Virus record (IMG/VR): IMGVR_UViG_3300008116_001072
Coordinates: 1-25,830 of that record
Source of the DNA: a virus
Direction: 5' to 3' (one strand)
Length of the DNA stretch: 25,830 bases
Below the pieces are notes generated by a model that worked only from the letters and a program-made list of their open reading frames with translations, searched no databases and was not told the origin of the DNA. Below are positions 7,715 through 13,435 of this stretch, in pieces (position 1 is the first letter of the stretch; every line of letters starts with the position of its first letter). The position numbers and the translations under genes are program-made.

Positions 7715-8532
7715 TAGGGAAGTTTCCAAAAGTTGGCCCGAGAGTTTATGGTGGTTTTGATGCAGATGCACAAGCCTTCATAACGGCAGCAGGCATAACT
7801 GATGCTACACAACAACAAGCTATCAATACGTTGGTTGTTGATATGAAAGGTTATGGCATTTGGACAAAAATGAAAGCCATTTATCCTTTTGTTGGTGGAA
7901 CTGCAACTACACATAAATACAACCTTAAAGACCCAAGAGACCTTGATGCTGCATTTAGGTTATCATTTAATGGAGGATGGACACACAGTTCAAATGGTGC
8001 TTTGCCTAATGGAAGTAATGCTTATGCTGATACTTATTTTAGTCAGTTAAATGGATTTGATTCTGTATCAAGTGCATCGATTGGTGCTTATATCAGAACA
8101 GATAGTTCAAGCAATTCTGGTGATATGGGTGCAGGAGGAACAAATACTGCAAGTAGTGGTATGTTAATATATTCTTCATTTGGTGGTTCTACATACTATG
8201 GATGTGCATTAGCTGCTTCAATAATAGGTACTGGCTCTACTAATACAGATTCTAAAGGTTTTTATTCTGTTGTGAGGGATTCAGGAGTTCAAAGACAATA
8301 TAAGAGAGGCGATATAACTATAAATGTAAGTGAAACTGAATCTATTGGTACAATAAGTAATTTAAACATTTATATAGGTGGTTTAAATCCATCTTCTGGC
8401 AATACGCTATATCTATATAGTGATAGACAAACTGCTTTTAATTTTATAGGTAGTTCATTAACCCAAACAGAAATTGATAACTTTTACACCGCAGTTCAAG
8501 CATTTCAAACTAAATTATCTCGTAACGTATGA
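7711..8532 (+). CDS. Putative receptor-binding / tail-tip structural protein
   Basis: 273 aa. The N-terminal part AFITAAGITDATQQQAINTLV, then MKAIYPFVGGTATTHKYNLKDPRD and LSFNGGWTHSSNGALPNGSN, is a pattern I associate with fibre or tip proteins of Bacteroidota phages. The remainder is Ser/Gly/Thr-rich with jelly-roll-like strands (SVSSASIGAYIRTDSSSNSG, NLNIYIGGLNPSSGN), resembling a concanavalin/LamG-type carbohydrate-binding fold. A role in host-surface recognition is inferred from fold and position. It overlaps both neighbours by 4 nt. Confidence 0.55.
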   Translation: MIGKFPKVGPRVYGGFDADAQAFITAAGITDATQQQAINTLVVDMKGYGIWTKMKAIYPFVGGTATTHKYNLKDPRDLDAAFRLSFNGGWTHSSNGALPNGSNAYADTYFSQLNGFDSVSSASIGAYIRTDSSSNSGDMGAGGTNTASSGMLIYSSFGGSTYYGCALAASIIGTGSTNTDSKGFYSVVRDSGVQRQYKRGDITINVSETESIGTISNLNIYIGGLNPSSGNTLYLYSDRQTAFNFIGSSLTQTEIDNFYTAVQAFQTKLSRNV

Positions 8533-8741
8533 TAGGATATAAATTAACAAACACTCAAGCAAAAGAATTAAAAGGTCAATGGTATGCACCTGATTCTTAC
8601 TTCAACCCAGTTAAAGACATTAATGGGGTTTACTTCATTTTTGAAGGTGAAGTAGATGGATGTGTCAATCCTGAATTTATGTGGGTAAAAGATTTGCCAA
8701 CTGCTAACTATGTTCCACCACCAAGTCCACCATTATCATAA
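8529..8741 (+). CDS. Small hypothetical protein, fibre-cluster
   Basis: 70 aa, MIGYKLTNTQAKELKGQWYAP to a Pro-rich end (PPPSPPLS). No family is recognised. Its placement after the receptor-binding-like gene, with ATGA overlap, suggests an accessory fibre or chaperone role. The composition is soluble, with no signal peptide or membrane segment. Confidence 0.5.
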   Translation: MIGYKLTNTQAKELKGQWYAPDSYFNPVKDINGVYFIFEGEVDGCVNPEFMWVKDLPTANYVPPPSPPLS

Positions 8742-8860
8742 TGGCAAAAGTAACTAAACAGAACGTAAAGAAATCCTTTGGCAAAAAGAAACATGGTATT
8801 GCTAAAAGGAAAATAAACAAACACGAATCATTCAAAGAATACAGAGGACAAGGGAGATGA
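8741..8860 (+). CDS. Very small, strongly basic protein
   Basis: 39 aa: MAKVTKQNVKKSFGKKKHGI, ending FKEYRGQGR. The ATG shares one base with the preceding stop, and the stop overlaps the next start (ATGA). Almost a third of the residues are Lys or Arg and none is strongly hydrophobic, so a nucleic-acid-binding role is plausible. Similar short Lys-rich ORFs ending in YRGQGR occur before the lysis genes in Bacteroidota phages. Function unknown. Confidence 0.65.
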   Translation: MAKVTKQNVKKSFGKKKHGIAKRKINKHESFKEYRGQGR

Positions 8861-9030
8861 AACACTTTAACGATAGTATAGCAGATACGTTGACAGTTGT
8901 AAGTGGAACAAGTGCATTAGCACATTTAGCCACATCATATCAACCTATAATAAGTGCGGTTGCTGGCCTGATAGCAATCATATCAGGTTCACTTGCTATA
9001 TGGTATTATGCTAAAAAAATATGGGGTTAA
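8857..9030 (+). CDS. Small membrane protein, holin candidate
   Basis: 57 aa with one clear membrane segment (about residues 29-50: QPIISAVAGLIAIISGSLAIW), a short polar N-terminus and the basic end YAKKIWG. The size and topology fit a small phage holin. It lies directly before another small membrane protein and an M15 peptidase, and overlaps both neighbours (4 nt upstream, 10 nt downstream). Either this or the next gene may be the holin and the other an antiholin; the sequence alone cannot decide. Confidence 0.6.
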   Translation: MKHFNDSIADTLTVVSGTSALAHLATSYQPIISAVAGLIAIISGSLAIWYYAKKIWG

Positions 9031-9218
9031 AACTCTGGAAAGCATACTTAGAACCAACTCCTAAGAACGTAAAAAAATGGTTATTGGCACTTAAATCAAT
9101 TGTTGGTGTATGTGCAGGTAGTGCATATTTTACAGACCATGCACAGGCAGGATTCTGGATGCTTGTTGCAGGTGCAATAGTTAATGAATTAGGTAACTTA
9201 CTGGCTGATGAGAATTAG
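9021..9218 (+). CDS. Small membrane protein, second holin/antiholin candidate
   Basis: 65 aa. After an amphipathic basic N-terminus (LKLWKAYLEPTPKNVKKW) there are two weakly hydrophobic stretches (LLALKSIVGVCAGSAYF and AGFWMLVAGAIVNELGNLL) separated by a short polar loop, so two membrane passes are likely. The gene is sandwiched between the other small membrane protein and the peptidase, with 10- and 11-nt overlaps, which fits a lysis cassette. Confidence 0.6.
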   Translation: MGLKLWKAYLEPTPKNVKKWLLALKSIVGVCAGSAYFTDHAQAGFWMLVAGAIVNELGNLLADEN

Positions 9219-9654
9219 TGATAAATTTTCCTTACAAGATATAACCCGAAGCGATACGGCAACACGCAAGGGATTTACAGAACAATTTGAGCCAGAGCAG
9301 AGAATAATTGATAACGCAACGGAAGTGTGTAAAAATATTCTCGACAAGATACCACATCAATTTTTTATTTCATCATTTTACAGGTGCAGACGTTTGAATC
9401 GTGCCATTGGTGGGAGTGCGACATCTGACCACATGGAAGGATGCTCTGTGGATATTGATAGTCAGAACAATCTGAACAACAGGATAATCTTTGACTATAT
9501 TAGAATGAATTGTAAATTTGACCAATTAATCTGGGAATTTGGCAATGATTTTAACCCAGATTGGGTTCACGTTTCATATCGGAAAACAGGCAACAGGAAT
9601 CAAATACTTAAAGCAATTAAAGTAAATGGAAACACCAAATACACCAGACTCTGA
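9208..9654 (+). CDS. M15-family D,D/L,D-peptidase endolysin
   Basis: 148 aa. The zinc-site pattern of the M15 peptidases is visible: SDHMEGCSVDID (about residues 73-84; His75 and Asp82 as ligands), a catalytic-type Glu near 110 in LIWEFG, and WVHVSY (119-124; His121 as third ligand). SSFYRCRRLNRAIGGSATSDH is the expected substrate-groove segment. It would cut peptide crosslinks in host peptidoglycan at lysis. There is no signal peptide, so export depends on the holin, which agrees with the two small membrane proteins just upstream. Confidence 0.85.
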   Translation: MRISDKFSLQDITRSDTATRKGFTEQFEPEQRIIDNATEVCKNILDKIPHQFFISSFYRCRRLNRAIGGSATSDHMEGCSVDIDSQNNLNNRIIFDYIRMNCKFDQLIWEFGNDFNPDWVHVSYRKTGNRNQILKAIKVNGNTKYTRL

Positions 9655-9868
9655 AGATGAGTTGGAATTTGAGGGTGTGTATAGTGAGAGTGATTCTGAA
9701 ATAATAGGTGCAGCCTATAACGCATTCGCAATGGTTGATTCCATTGATACTGCTATGATGAGCAAGAAGGAACGAGATAGGGTCATTGAGATAAGGCGAA
9801 TGGCCATTGAACTATGCTACAACTCCTTAAAAAACATATATGACGCAAACCAAAAAGAGGAAGAATGA
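9626..9868 (+). CDS. Acidic hypothetical protein
   Basis: 80 aa, very acidic N-terminus (TPDSEDELEFEGVYSESDSE) followed by two helices (IDTAMMSKKERDRVIEIRR and AIELCYNSLKNIYD). No family is recognised. It overlaps the endolysin gene by 29 nt and the phosphoesterase gene by 29 nt. Small acidic helical phage proteins can be regulators or terminase-like helpers; nothing here distinguishes these. Confidence 0.6.
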   Translation: METPNTPDSEDELEFEGVYSESDSEIIGAAYNAFAMVDSIDTAMMSKKERDRVIEIRRMAIELCYNSLKNIYDANQKEEE

Positions 9869-10856
9869 AAAGCCTCACCTAATTGCACTCAAGGAAATGG
9901 TGCTAAAATTCCCAAACACTCCGCATTTAACCCTTGCCAAAGCATTTGTTAAAAAGTACCCAAAGTTTTATTTATCAGTCGAGCAGGCAAGAACTCAAAT
10001 CAGAGTTTTAAAAGGCTCACTTGGTGATAGAAGCAGAGAGGTATTGCACAAAGACTTCCGGGCAGAACTTGACAAGTTAAAAAAAGACTTGCCAAAAGGC
10101 GAAACGGAAAAGAAAGAGCCATATCATTTGCCAACTGCAAGTAAAAACATTCTCATCATTGGAGATATTCATATCCCATACCACGATGACACCGCATTAT
10201 TTGCTGCATTGGAATATGGATTGGAACAGGATGTGGACACAATCATAATCAATGGCGATTTAATTGATTTTTCTTTGATTAGCCGACACGAAAAAGACTT
10301 AAGGAAGCGAAGTGTCAGTTATGAATTAGATACTGCCAGAACATTTTTAAAAGGGCTGAGGGCAATGTTCCCAAATAAACACATAGTTTACAAACTTGGA
10401 AACCATGACATCCGATATGAAAAGTGGATTATGCAGAAAGCACCAGAGTTAATGGATATTGAAGGCACTAAGTTAGAAGATTTATTGCAGTTGGTTAGCT
10501 TAAATATACATTTGGTTTACGATAAACAGGTTATTTATGCAGGCAAGCACATGGCTATATTTCACGGACACGAAATCGGCCTTACCTCTGGAGGGGTAAA
10601 CCCAGCAAGGTCAGCAAGGTTAAAGCTAAATAAGTCTGCAATCATTAACCACTTCCATCGGGAAACCAAAGATATGGGTAAGAACTTTGGAGAGCAACCA
10701 TATTCATGTTATTCGAGTGGATGCCTCTGTGACCTGTTTCCTGCATATATGGGCGCACATAATAACTGGTCGCATGGTTTTATCCATCTGCAAATAGATA
10801 AGCAGGGAGATTATAAGGTAATGCAGAAAACAATTATTGAAGGCAAAATATATTGA
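9840..10856 (+). CDS. Calcineurin-like metallophosphoesterase
   Basis: 338 aa. All core metal-binding motifs of the calcineurin-like phosphoesterases are present: GDIH (108-111), NGDLID (138-143), GNHD (187-190), FHGHE (241-245) and HFHR (271-274). About 100 residues of basic, helical N-terminus (HTH-like segment LTLAKAFVKKYP and VEQARTQIRVL) precede the enzyme and may bind DNA. The family hydrolyses phosphodiesters or phosphomonoesters. In phages such enzymes are often next to replication or packaging genes; the substrate is unknown. It is the last gene before a strong terminator. Confidence 0.85.
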   Translation: MTQTKKRKNEKPHLIALKEMVLKFPNTPHLTLAKAFVKKYPKFYLSVEQARTQIRVLKGSLGDRSREVLHKDFRAELDKLKKDLPKGETEKKEPYHLPTASKNILIIGDIHIPYHDDTALFAALEYGLEQDVDTIIINGDLIDFSLISRHEKDLRKRSVSYELDTARTFLKGLRAMFPNKHIVYKLGNHDIRYEKWIMQKAPELMDIEGTKLEDLLQLVSLNIHLVYDKQVIYAGKHMAIFHGHEIGLTSGGVNPARSARLKLNKSAIINHFHRETKDMGKNFGEQPYSCYSSGCLCDLFPAYMGAHNNWSHGFIHLQIDKQGDYKVMQKTIIEGKIY

Positions 10857-10875
10857 TATTGTTAATAAGTTTTGT

Positions 10876-10906
10876 GGGGTCGGCAGCAATGTCGGCCTCT
10901 TTTTTG
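10876..10906 (+). terminator. Rho-independent terminator ending the late unit
   Basis: GGGGTCGGC (10876-10884), loop AGCAAT and GTCGGCCTC (10891-10899) pair over 9 bp (two G-U pairs), followed by TTTTTTG. It begins 19 nt after the phosphoesterase stop and is followed closely by a new promoter. Confidence 0.85.
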
Positions 10907-10919
10907 TTTATAACTTTTA

Positions 10920-10950
10920 TTTGTTTATTCAGAAAATATATATATCTTTG
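10920..10950 (+). promoter_or_regulatory. Strong Bacteroidota-type promoter
   Basis: TTTG at 10920-10923, a 19-nt spacer and TATCTTTG at 10943-10950 match both halves of the Bacteroidota primary-sigma consensus exactly. Transcription should begin near 10957. It lies between a terminator and the 400-nt region without long ORFs, so it drives the candidate RNA and possibly the early genes. Confidence 0.8.
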
Positions 10951-10956
10951 CTTTGT

Positions 10957-11047
10957 TGTTTAGAGAGAGACAACTGATTGCTTTGAACTTTTCTTTTGAT
11001 TAGAAATATAAAAGGCTTGCAGACTCTCTCCTGCGGCCTTTTTCCTT
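10957..11047 (+). ncRNA. Candidate ~90-nt terminated RNA / attenuated leader
   Basis: From the predicted start of the 10920 promoter the transcript meets a terminator-like hairpin: AAAAGGC (11010-11016), GCAG (11019-11022), loop ACTCTCTC (11023-11030), CTGC (11031-11034), GCC (11036-11038), then TTTTTCCTTTTT. The loop sequence CTCTCTC (11024-11030) is perfectly complementary to GAGAGAG (10963-10969) near the 5' end. A 7-bp pseudoknot or competing helix is therefore possible. This could be a small RNA or an attenuator for the genes beyond. No known RNA family is recognised. Confidence 0.45.
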
Positions 11048-11057
11048 TTTATAGCTG

Positions 11058-11372
11058 CATAACAACAAGACATACATGGGGGAGTTGTATGAATTGTACT
11101 TCCTGTCAGGGTAAGAAAACACAACCTGCAAACAAAAACAACGGAAAAGAATAAACTGTGTTTGTAAAAGTAAAACCACGCTCTGATTAATCCTATCAAC
11201 GTGGGCAGGAAGGGAGTTGATTAACAAACATAAAGTTCGCTGCATAACGACCATTTAACAACGTGGTAGTGTTTATTCTTTTTGTATAGATTTATGACCT
11301 GTTTTCTTTAAAAGGTTATATTTCAAATGTAGTAAGGCTAACCTCCCCTTCCTGCATAAAGGAGTTGTTATG
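11058..11372 (+). other. Structured region without long ORFs
   Basis: Apart from a 21-codon ORF this stretch has no convincing gene but many complementary segments. CATAACAAC (11058-11066) can pair with GTTGTTATG (11364-11372) or, locally with one bulge, with GTTGTATG (11084-11091). GCAGGAAGGGAG (11205-11216) pairs with CTCCCCTTCCTGC (11343-11355). CCACG (11176-11180) pairs with CGTGG (11200-11204). CTCCCC (11343-11348) could also pair with GGGGAG (11079-11084). GCTGCATAAC occurs twice (11054 and 11239). It may be a long regulatory leader for the gene at 11389, or a replication or regulatory site. A and T tracts separate the elements. I see no tRNA, CRISPR or known riboswitch. Confidence 0.4.
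11089..11154 (+). CDS. Candidate 21-aa CxxC microprotein or leader peptide
   Basis: ATG at 11089 is preceded by GGGGGAG (11078-11084), one of the few Shine-Dalgarno-like sites in the window. It encodes MNCTSCQGKKTQPANKNNGK plus a final Glu. The CTSC motif near the N-terminus could bind metal or a thiol partner; the rest is polar and basic. The start codon is partly within a local hairpin (11058-11091). It might be a leader peptide that controls the structured region rather than a functional protein. Too short for firm evidence. Confidence 0.3.
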   Translation: MNCTSCQGKKTQPANKNNGKE

Positions 11373-11388
11373 ATAAATAAATAAGAAT

Positions 11389-11598
11389 ATGATAGAAATA
11401 AAAGAAACACCAGTCAAGATATATGACATTGAAAAAAAAGAACTCATTGCAACCTATCCGAGCCAAAAGAGAGCAGCAGTAGAATTATTTGCAGGCACAA
11501 AGGCAGGTTTGTGCAAGATTAGAGATTTAGTTTCTGGCAGGATAAGAAAATCTTATTGTCCAAAACTTGATATATATATTACGGCAAGATATGCTTAA
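11389..11598 (+). CDS. Small DNA-binding-like protein (NUMOD-like)
   Basis: 69 aa: KETPVKIYDIEKKELIATYP, then SQKRAAVELFAGTKAGLCKI, then RKSYCPKLDIYITARYA. A short beta segment, a helix-turn-helix-like stretch (SQKRAAVELFAGTKAGLCKIRDLV) and a final strand resemble the modular DNA-binding units attached to homing nucleases and present alone in many Bacteroidota phages. It is the first substantial gene after the 10920 promoter region, so an early regulatory role is plausible. The family assignment is tentative. Confidence 0.55.
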   Translation: MIEIKETPVKIYDIEKKELIATYPSQKRAAVELFAGTKAGLCKIRDLVSGRIRKSYCPKLDIYITARYA

Positions 11599-11603
11599 AT
11601 TTG
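11596..11603 (+). promoter_or_regulatory. Possible -7 box (TAAATTTG) before a leaderless gene
   Basis: TAAATTTG fits TAnnTTTG and lies 4 nt before the ATG at 11608, the same spacing as the promoter at 14398-14405 before ATG 14410. No TTTG is present at the expected upstream distance, so support is weak. Confidence 0.25.
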
Positions 11604-11607
11604 CACA

Positions 11608-11724
11608 ATGGAATTAAAAGACCTCACCTTAGAGCAGTTGATGGAACTGAAAAAAGACCTTGAATGGCAGTTGAAACAAGTAAGAAAAGAAATAAGAATA
11701 AAAGTATATGGCAAGAAAAATTAA
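11608..11724 (+). CDS. Short coiled-coil protein
   Basis: 38 aa (MELKDLTLEQLMELKKDLEW, then QLKQVRKEIRIKVYGKKN). The whole chain has heptad-like Leu spacing and alternating charges, so it should form an amphipathic helix or coiled coil. It overlaps the following membrane protein by 17 nt in another frame. Function unknown; possibly a small partner protein or anti-regulator. Confidence 0.55.
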   Translation: MELKDLTLEQLMELKKDLEWQLKQVRKEIRIKVYGKKN

Positions 11725-12133
11725 ATGGCTGCTGATAACCGCATTGATTGTGTGGGTTTATTTTAGTTTAACCTCATGCGCTGCATACAGGGAAAGGATG
11801 CAAAAGAAATATTGCACTCCAGATACACTAAAAATCATGGTGCATGATACAATCAGGACAGAAACAGTCAGGACTGATACTATCTTCCACGAATCTGTGG
11901 ACTCAGTTACTATATTCAAGGACAAGTTAAAGATTGTATATAGAAAGGTCAGAGATAGCGTATACATAAACGGAGAATGCGAAGGCGATACAATATACAT
12001 ATCAAAGGAGATAAGCGTTCCTACACAAAATAAACGGCCTTCATTCTGGCAACTTGCCAAAGAGTACAGGTTTCCTCTGCTTATTATCTTCATTTTGGGT
12101 CTAATTTTAGGTTTTTACCTAACAAAAAAATAA
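11708..12133 (+). CDS. Candidate unimolecular spanin (lipobox plus C-terminal TM)
   Basis: 141 aa. The N-terminus is a lipoprotein signal: basic MARKIK, hydrophobic WLLITALIVWVYFS and lipobox LTSC with Cys24. A 95-residue Thr/Val/Asp-rich segment with strand-like repeats (DTIRTETVRTDTIF, DSVTIFKDKLKIVYRKV, CEGDTIYISKEISV) follows. A C-terminal membrane helix (about 122-138, FPLLIIFILGLILGFYL) ends in KK. An outer-membrane lipid anchor and inner-membrane anchor in one chain is the plan of one-piece spanins, which fuse the two membranes at lysis. It lies 2 kb from the endolysin rather than beside it. A simple envelope protein is the alternative. Confidence 0.55.
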   Translation: MARKIKWLLITALIVWVYFSLTSCAAYRERMQKKYCTPDTLKIMVHDTIRTETVRTDTIFHESVDSVTIFKDKLKIVYRKVRDSVYINGECEGDTIYISKEISVPTQNKRPSFWQLAKEYRFPLLIIFILGLILGFYLTKK

Positions 12134-12193
12134 AATTATTGTAGTTGATTATCAATAAGTTACATATTTTTTGCTCTTTTTTATAATAATACT

Positions 12194-12224
12194 ATTGTAT
12201 TTTAAATAAATCTATTTATCTTTG
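12194..12224 (+). promoter_or_regulatory. Bacteroidota-type promoter
   Basis: ATTG (12194-12197; one mismatch to TTTG), a 19-nt spacer and TATCTTTG (12217-12224) match the host-type consensus. It lies in the 111-nt gap after the spanin-like gene and 20 nt before ATG 12245. It should drive the cluster of small early genes that follows. Confidence 0.75.
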
Positions 12225-12244
12225 CTTCATCAAAACGAAACAAT

Positions 12245-12355
12245 ATGAAAACAAAAACTATCATCCGCTATGCTATAAACATAATCTTGTTTTGGGCATG
12301 GGTTTACATCGGTGCAAATCTTGACACTATTTTATACAACATCTTTATTAAATAA
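12245..12355 (+). CDS. 36-aa membrane microprotein
   Basis: MKTKTIIRYAINIILFWAWV, then YIGANLDTILYNIFIK. One membrane segment (about residues 6-24) follows a positively charged start. It is the first gene after the 12194 promoter, so it is probably made early. It could be a superinfection or host-membrane modulator, but this is only inferred from location and topology. Confidence 0.55.
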   Translation: MKTKTIIRYAINIILFWAWVYIGANLDTILYNIFIK

Positions 12356-12357
12356 AA

Positions 12358-12537
12358 ATGAAATCAAAGAAGAAAAACTCAACGTTTTACATCTCGAATC
12401 AGATTCCAGATGCACTACAAAGGCTTCAGCTAAAACTTAATAGTCAAAGATTAGCAAGTGAAGGATTTATAACCCTAAGCGACCTTGTTGAAATGGCTAT
12501 CATTGAAAAACTAAAATCGGAAGGGATAAAGCTATGA
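12358..12537 (+). CDS. Small DNA-binding-like protein (ribbon-helix-helix type)
   Basis: 59 aa. A basic start (KSKKKNSTFYISNQIPDALQ) with a short strand is followed by two helices (RLQLKLNSQRLASE and TLSDLVEMAIIEKLKSE). Strand-helix-helix at this size is the plan of ribbon-helix-helix regulators. It is in an operon of small early genes, overlapping the next by 4 nt. Likely a transcriptional regulator; DNA target unknown. Confidence 0.5.
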   Translation: MKSKKKNSTFYISNQIPDALQRLQLKLNSQRLASEGFITLSDLVEMAIIEKLKSEGIKL

Positions 12538-12695
12538 AACAAATCAGCGAGTTTATGGCCAAACTTGATGCTATGGATAGTGTCATGTTATTAGCCTTAG
12601 TCATTGGATATGTGTTTATCTGCATATCTGCAATCAAAGGTTTGTTTGATATAGATGACAAAGATGAATTTAATAAAGGGAGGGGTGCATTATGA
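12534..12695 (+). CDS. Small membrane protein
   Basis: 53 aa with one membrane segment (about 17-35, VMLLALVIGYVFICISAIK) and an acidic C-terminal tail (DIDDKDEFNKGRG). Overlaps both neighbours by 4 nt (ATGA), as expected of a coupled early operon. No family is recognised. Confidence 0.55.
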   Translation: MKQISEFMAKLDAMDSVMLLALVIGYVFICISAIKGLFDIDDKDEFNKGRGAL

Positions 12696-13033
12696 AAGTA
12701 TATTCATTCGCACATTACGGACAAACTCCGATTGATATTGGTGCAAACACCTTAGTTGAGGCAAAACAGATTCTTGCAGATGAGTATGCCTATGCTGCCG
12801 ACTTCCAACTTCAAGCTATTGATGGCAAGCCATTAAATAAGAACATTGAGCAAACGCAGGAACTTTATAACATTGTTGGATTTTTGGGTGCGACTGCCAA
12901 ATATGATAAGGAACTTCCGACTTGGTATAGAATTAAAGCATTAGAGAAACTCATTGCGGTATTTGACAACACCAATATGATGCACTGGGTGGAAGATTGG
13001 GAAACAGAACTTTTAAAACTGAAAAAACTATGA
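12692..13033 (+). CDS. Hypothetical early protein
   Basis: 113 aa, soluble. The N-terminal half (MKVYSFAHYGQTPIDIGANT, VEAKQILADEYAYAADFQLQ) reads as a small alpha/beta domain; the C-terminal half is helical with a Trp-rich patch (NTNMMHWVEDWETELLKL). No recognised motif. The stop overlaps the next start (ATGA). Confidence 0.6.
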   Translation: MKVYSFAHYGQTPIDIGANTLVEAKQILADEYAYAADFQLQAIDGKPLNKNIEQTQELYNIVGFLGATAKYDKELPTWYRIKALEKLIAVFDNTNMMHWVEDWETELLKLKKL

Positions 13034-13305
13034 TAGACATAATCGACACACACACCGACAAGGCCTTAATTGAAGTAGAATACTGCGTTAATGGAGGCGA
13101 TTTGCAGACCTGTATGATACCTGTATGGAGGATTGAAGATTACTATTACACCAACCCTATTAATTGGGTAGAGGATAGATTTGAGCCAAGCGGATTGCAC
13201 ATCCAATATTCTGGAAGCATCCCATTTGATGAGTTAGATATGCGACAATATGAGGATATTATCAGGCAATATATGGAAGATGGTGGTGAGATAACGGAAA
13301 TGTAA
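13030..13305 (+). CDS. Acidic hypothetical protein at the cassette insertion point
   Basis: 91 aa from the ATG at 13030, which overlaps the upstream stop; an in-frame TTG at 12997 is less likely. The sequence MIDIIDTHTDKALIEVEYCV to EDIIRQYMEDGGEITEM is acidic and probably alpha/beta. No family is recognised. Its TAA stop (13303-13305) is immediately followed by the left border of the integron-like cassette. The insertion therefore leaves the coding sequence intact, while separating this gene from its natural downstream neighbour at 14136. Confidence 0.6.
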   Translation: MIDIIDTHTDKALIEVEYCVNGGDLQTCMIPVWRIEDYYYTNPINWVEDRFEPSGLHIQYSGSIPFDELDMRQYEDIIRQYMEDGGEITEM

Positions 13306-13435
13306 CGTTCCCACGCCTTGCGACCGTTGCCGATTGCGTGAGGATTAATTGTCAACCAAAAATAAAATATATATGCGTAGAATAAACATAAAATTAAGTA
13401 GTTACCGGCAATGGCGCAAGGCGTGTGTTAGCACC
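13303..13435 (-). repeat. attC-like recombination site
   Basis: Read on the minus strand the site starts GGTGCTAAC (13435-13427), then ACACGCCTTGCGCC, ends in GCAAGGCGTGGGAACGTTA (to 13303) and contains a 73-nt A/T-rich centre. The arms 13406-13425 and 13311-13332 are complementary apart from an extra A and a G-T difference, which is the imperfect palindrome with extrahelical bases seen in attC. The core boxes are TGCTAAC and CGTTA, close to the RYYYAAC/GTTRRRY consensus but not exact. The spacers between core and stem are unequal (4 and 8 nt), which is unusual. At 133 bp it is within the known attC size range. Confidence 0.6.

Noticed and set aside
11203-11372. A second attC site around GCAGGAAGGGAG / CTCCCCTTCCTGC
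   Set aside because: The stem and even the 4/8 spacer asymmetry look similar to the 13.3-kb site. But the core boxes do not fit, no cassette border (a GTTGATAGG-like junction) is present upstream, and there is no cargo gene. A regulatory RNA explains it better.
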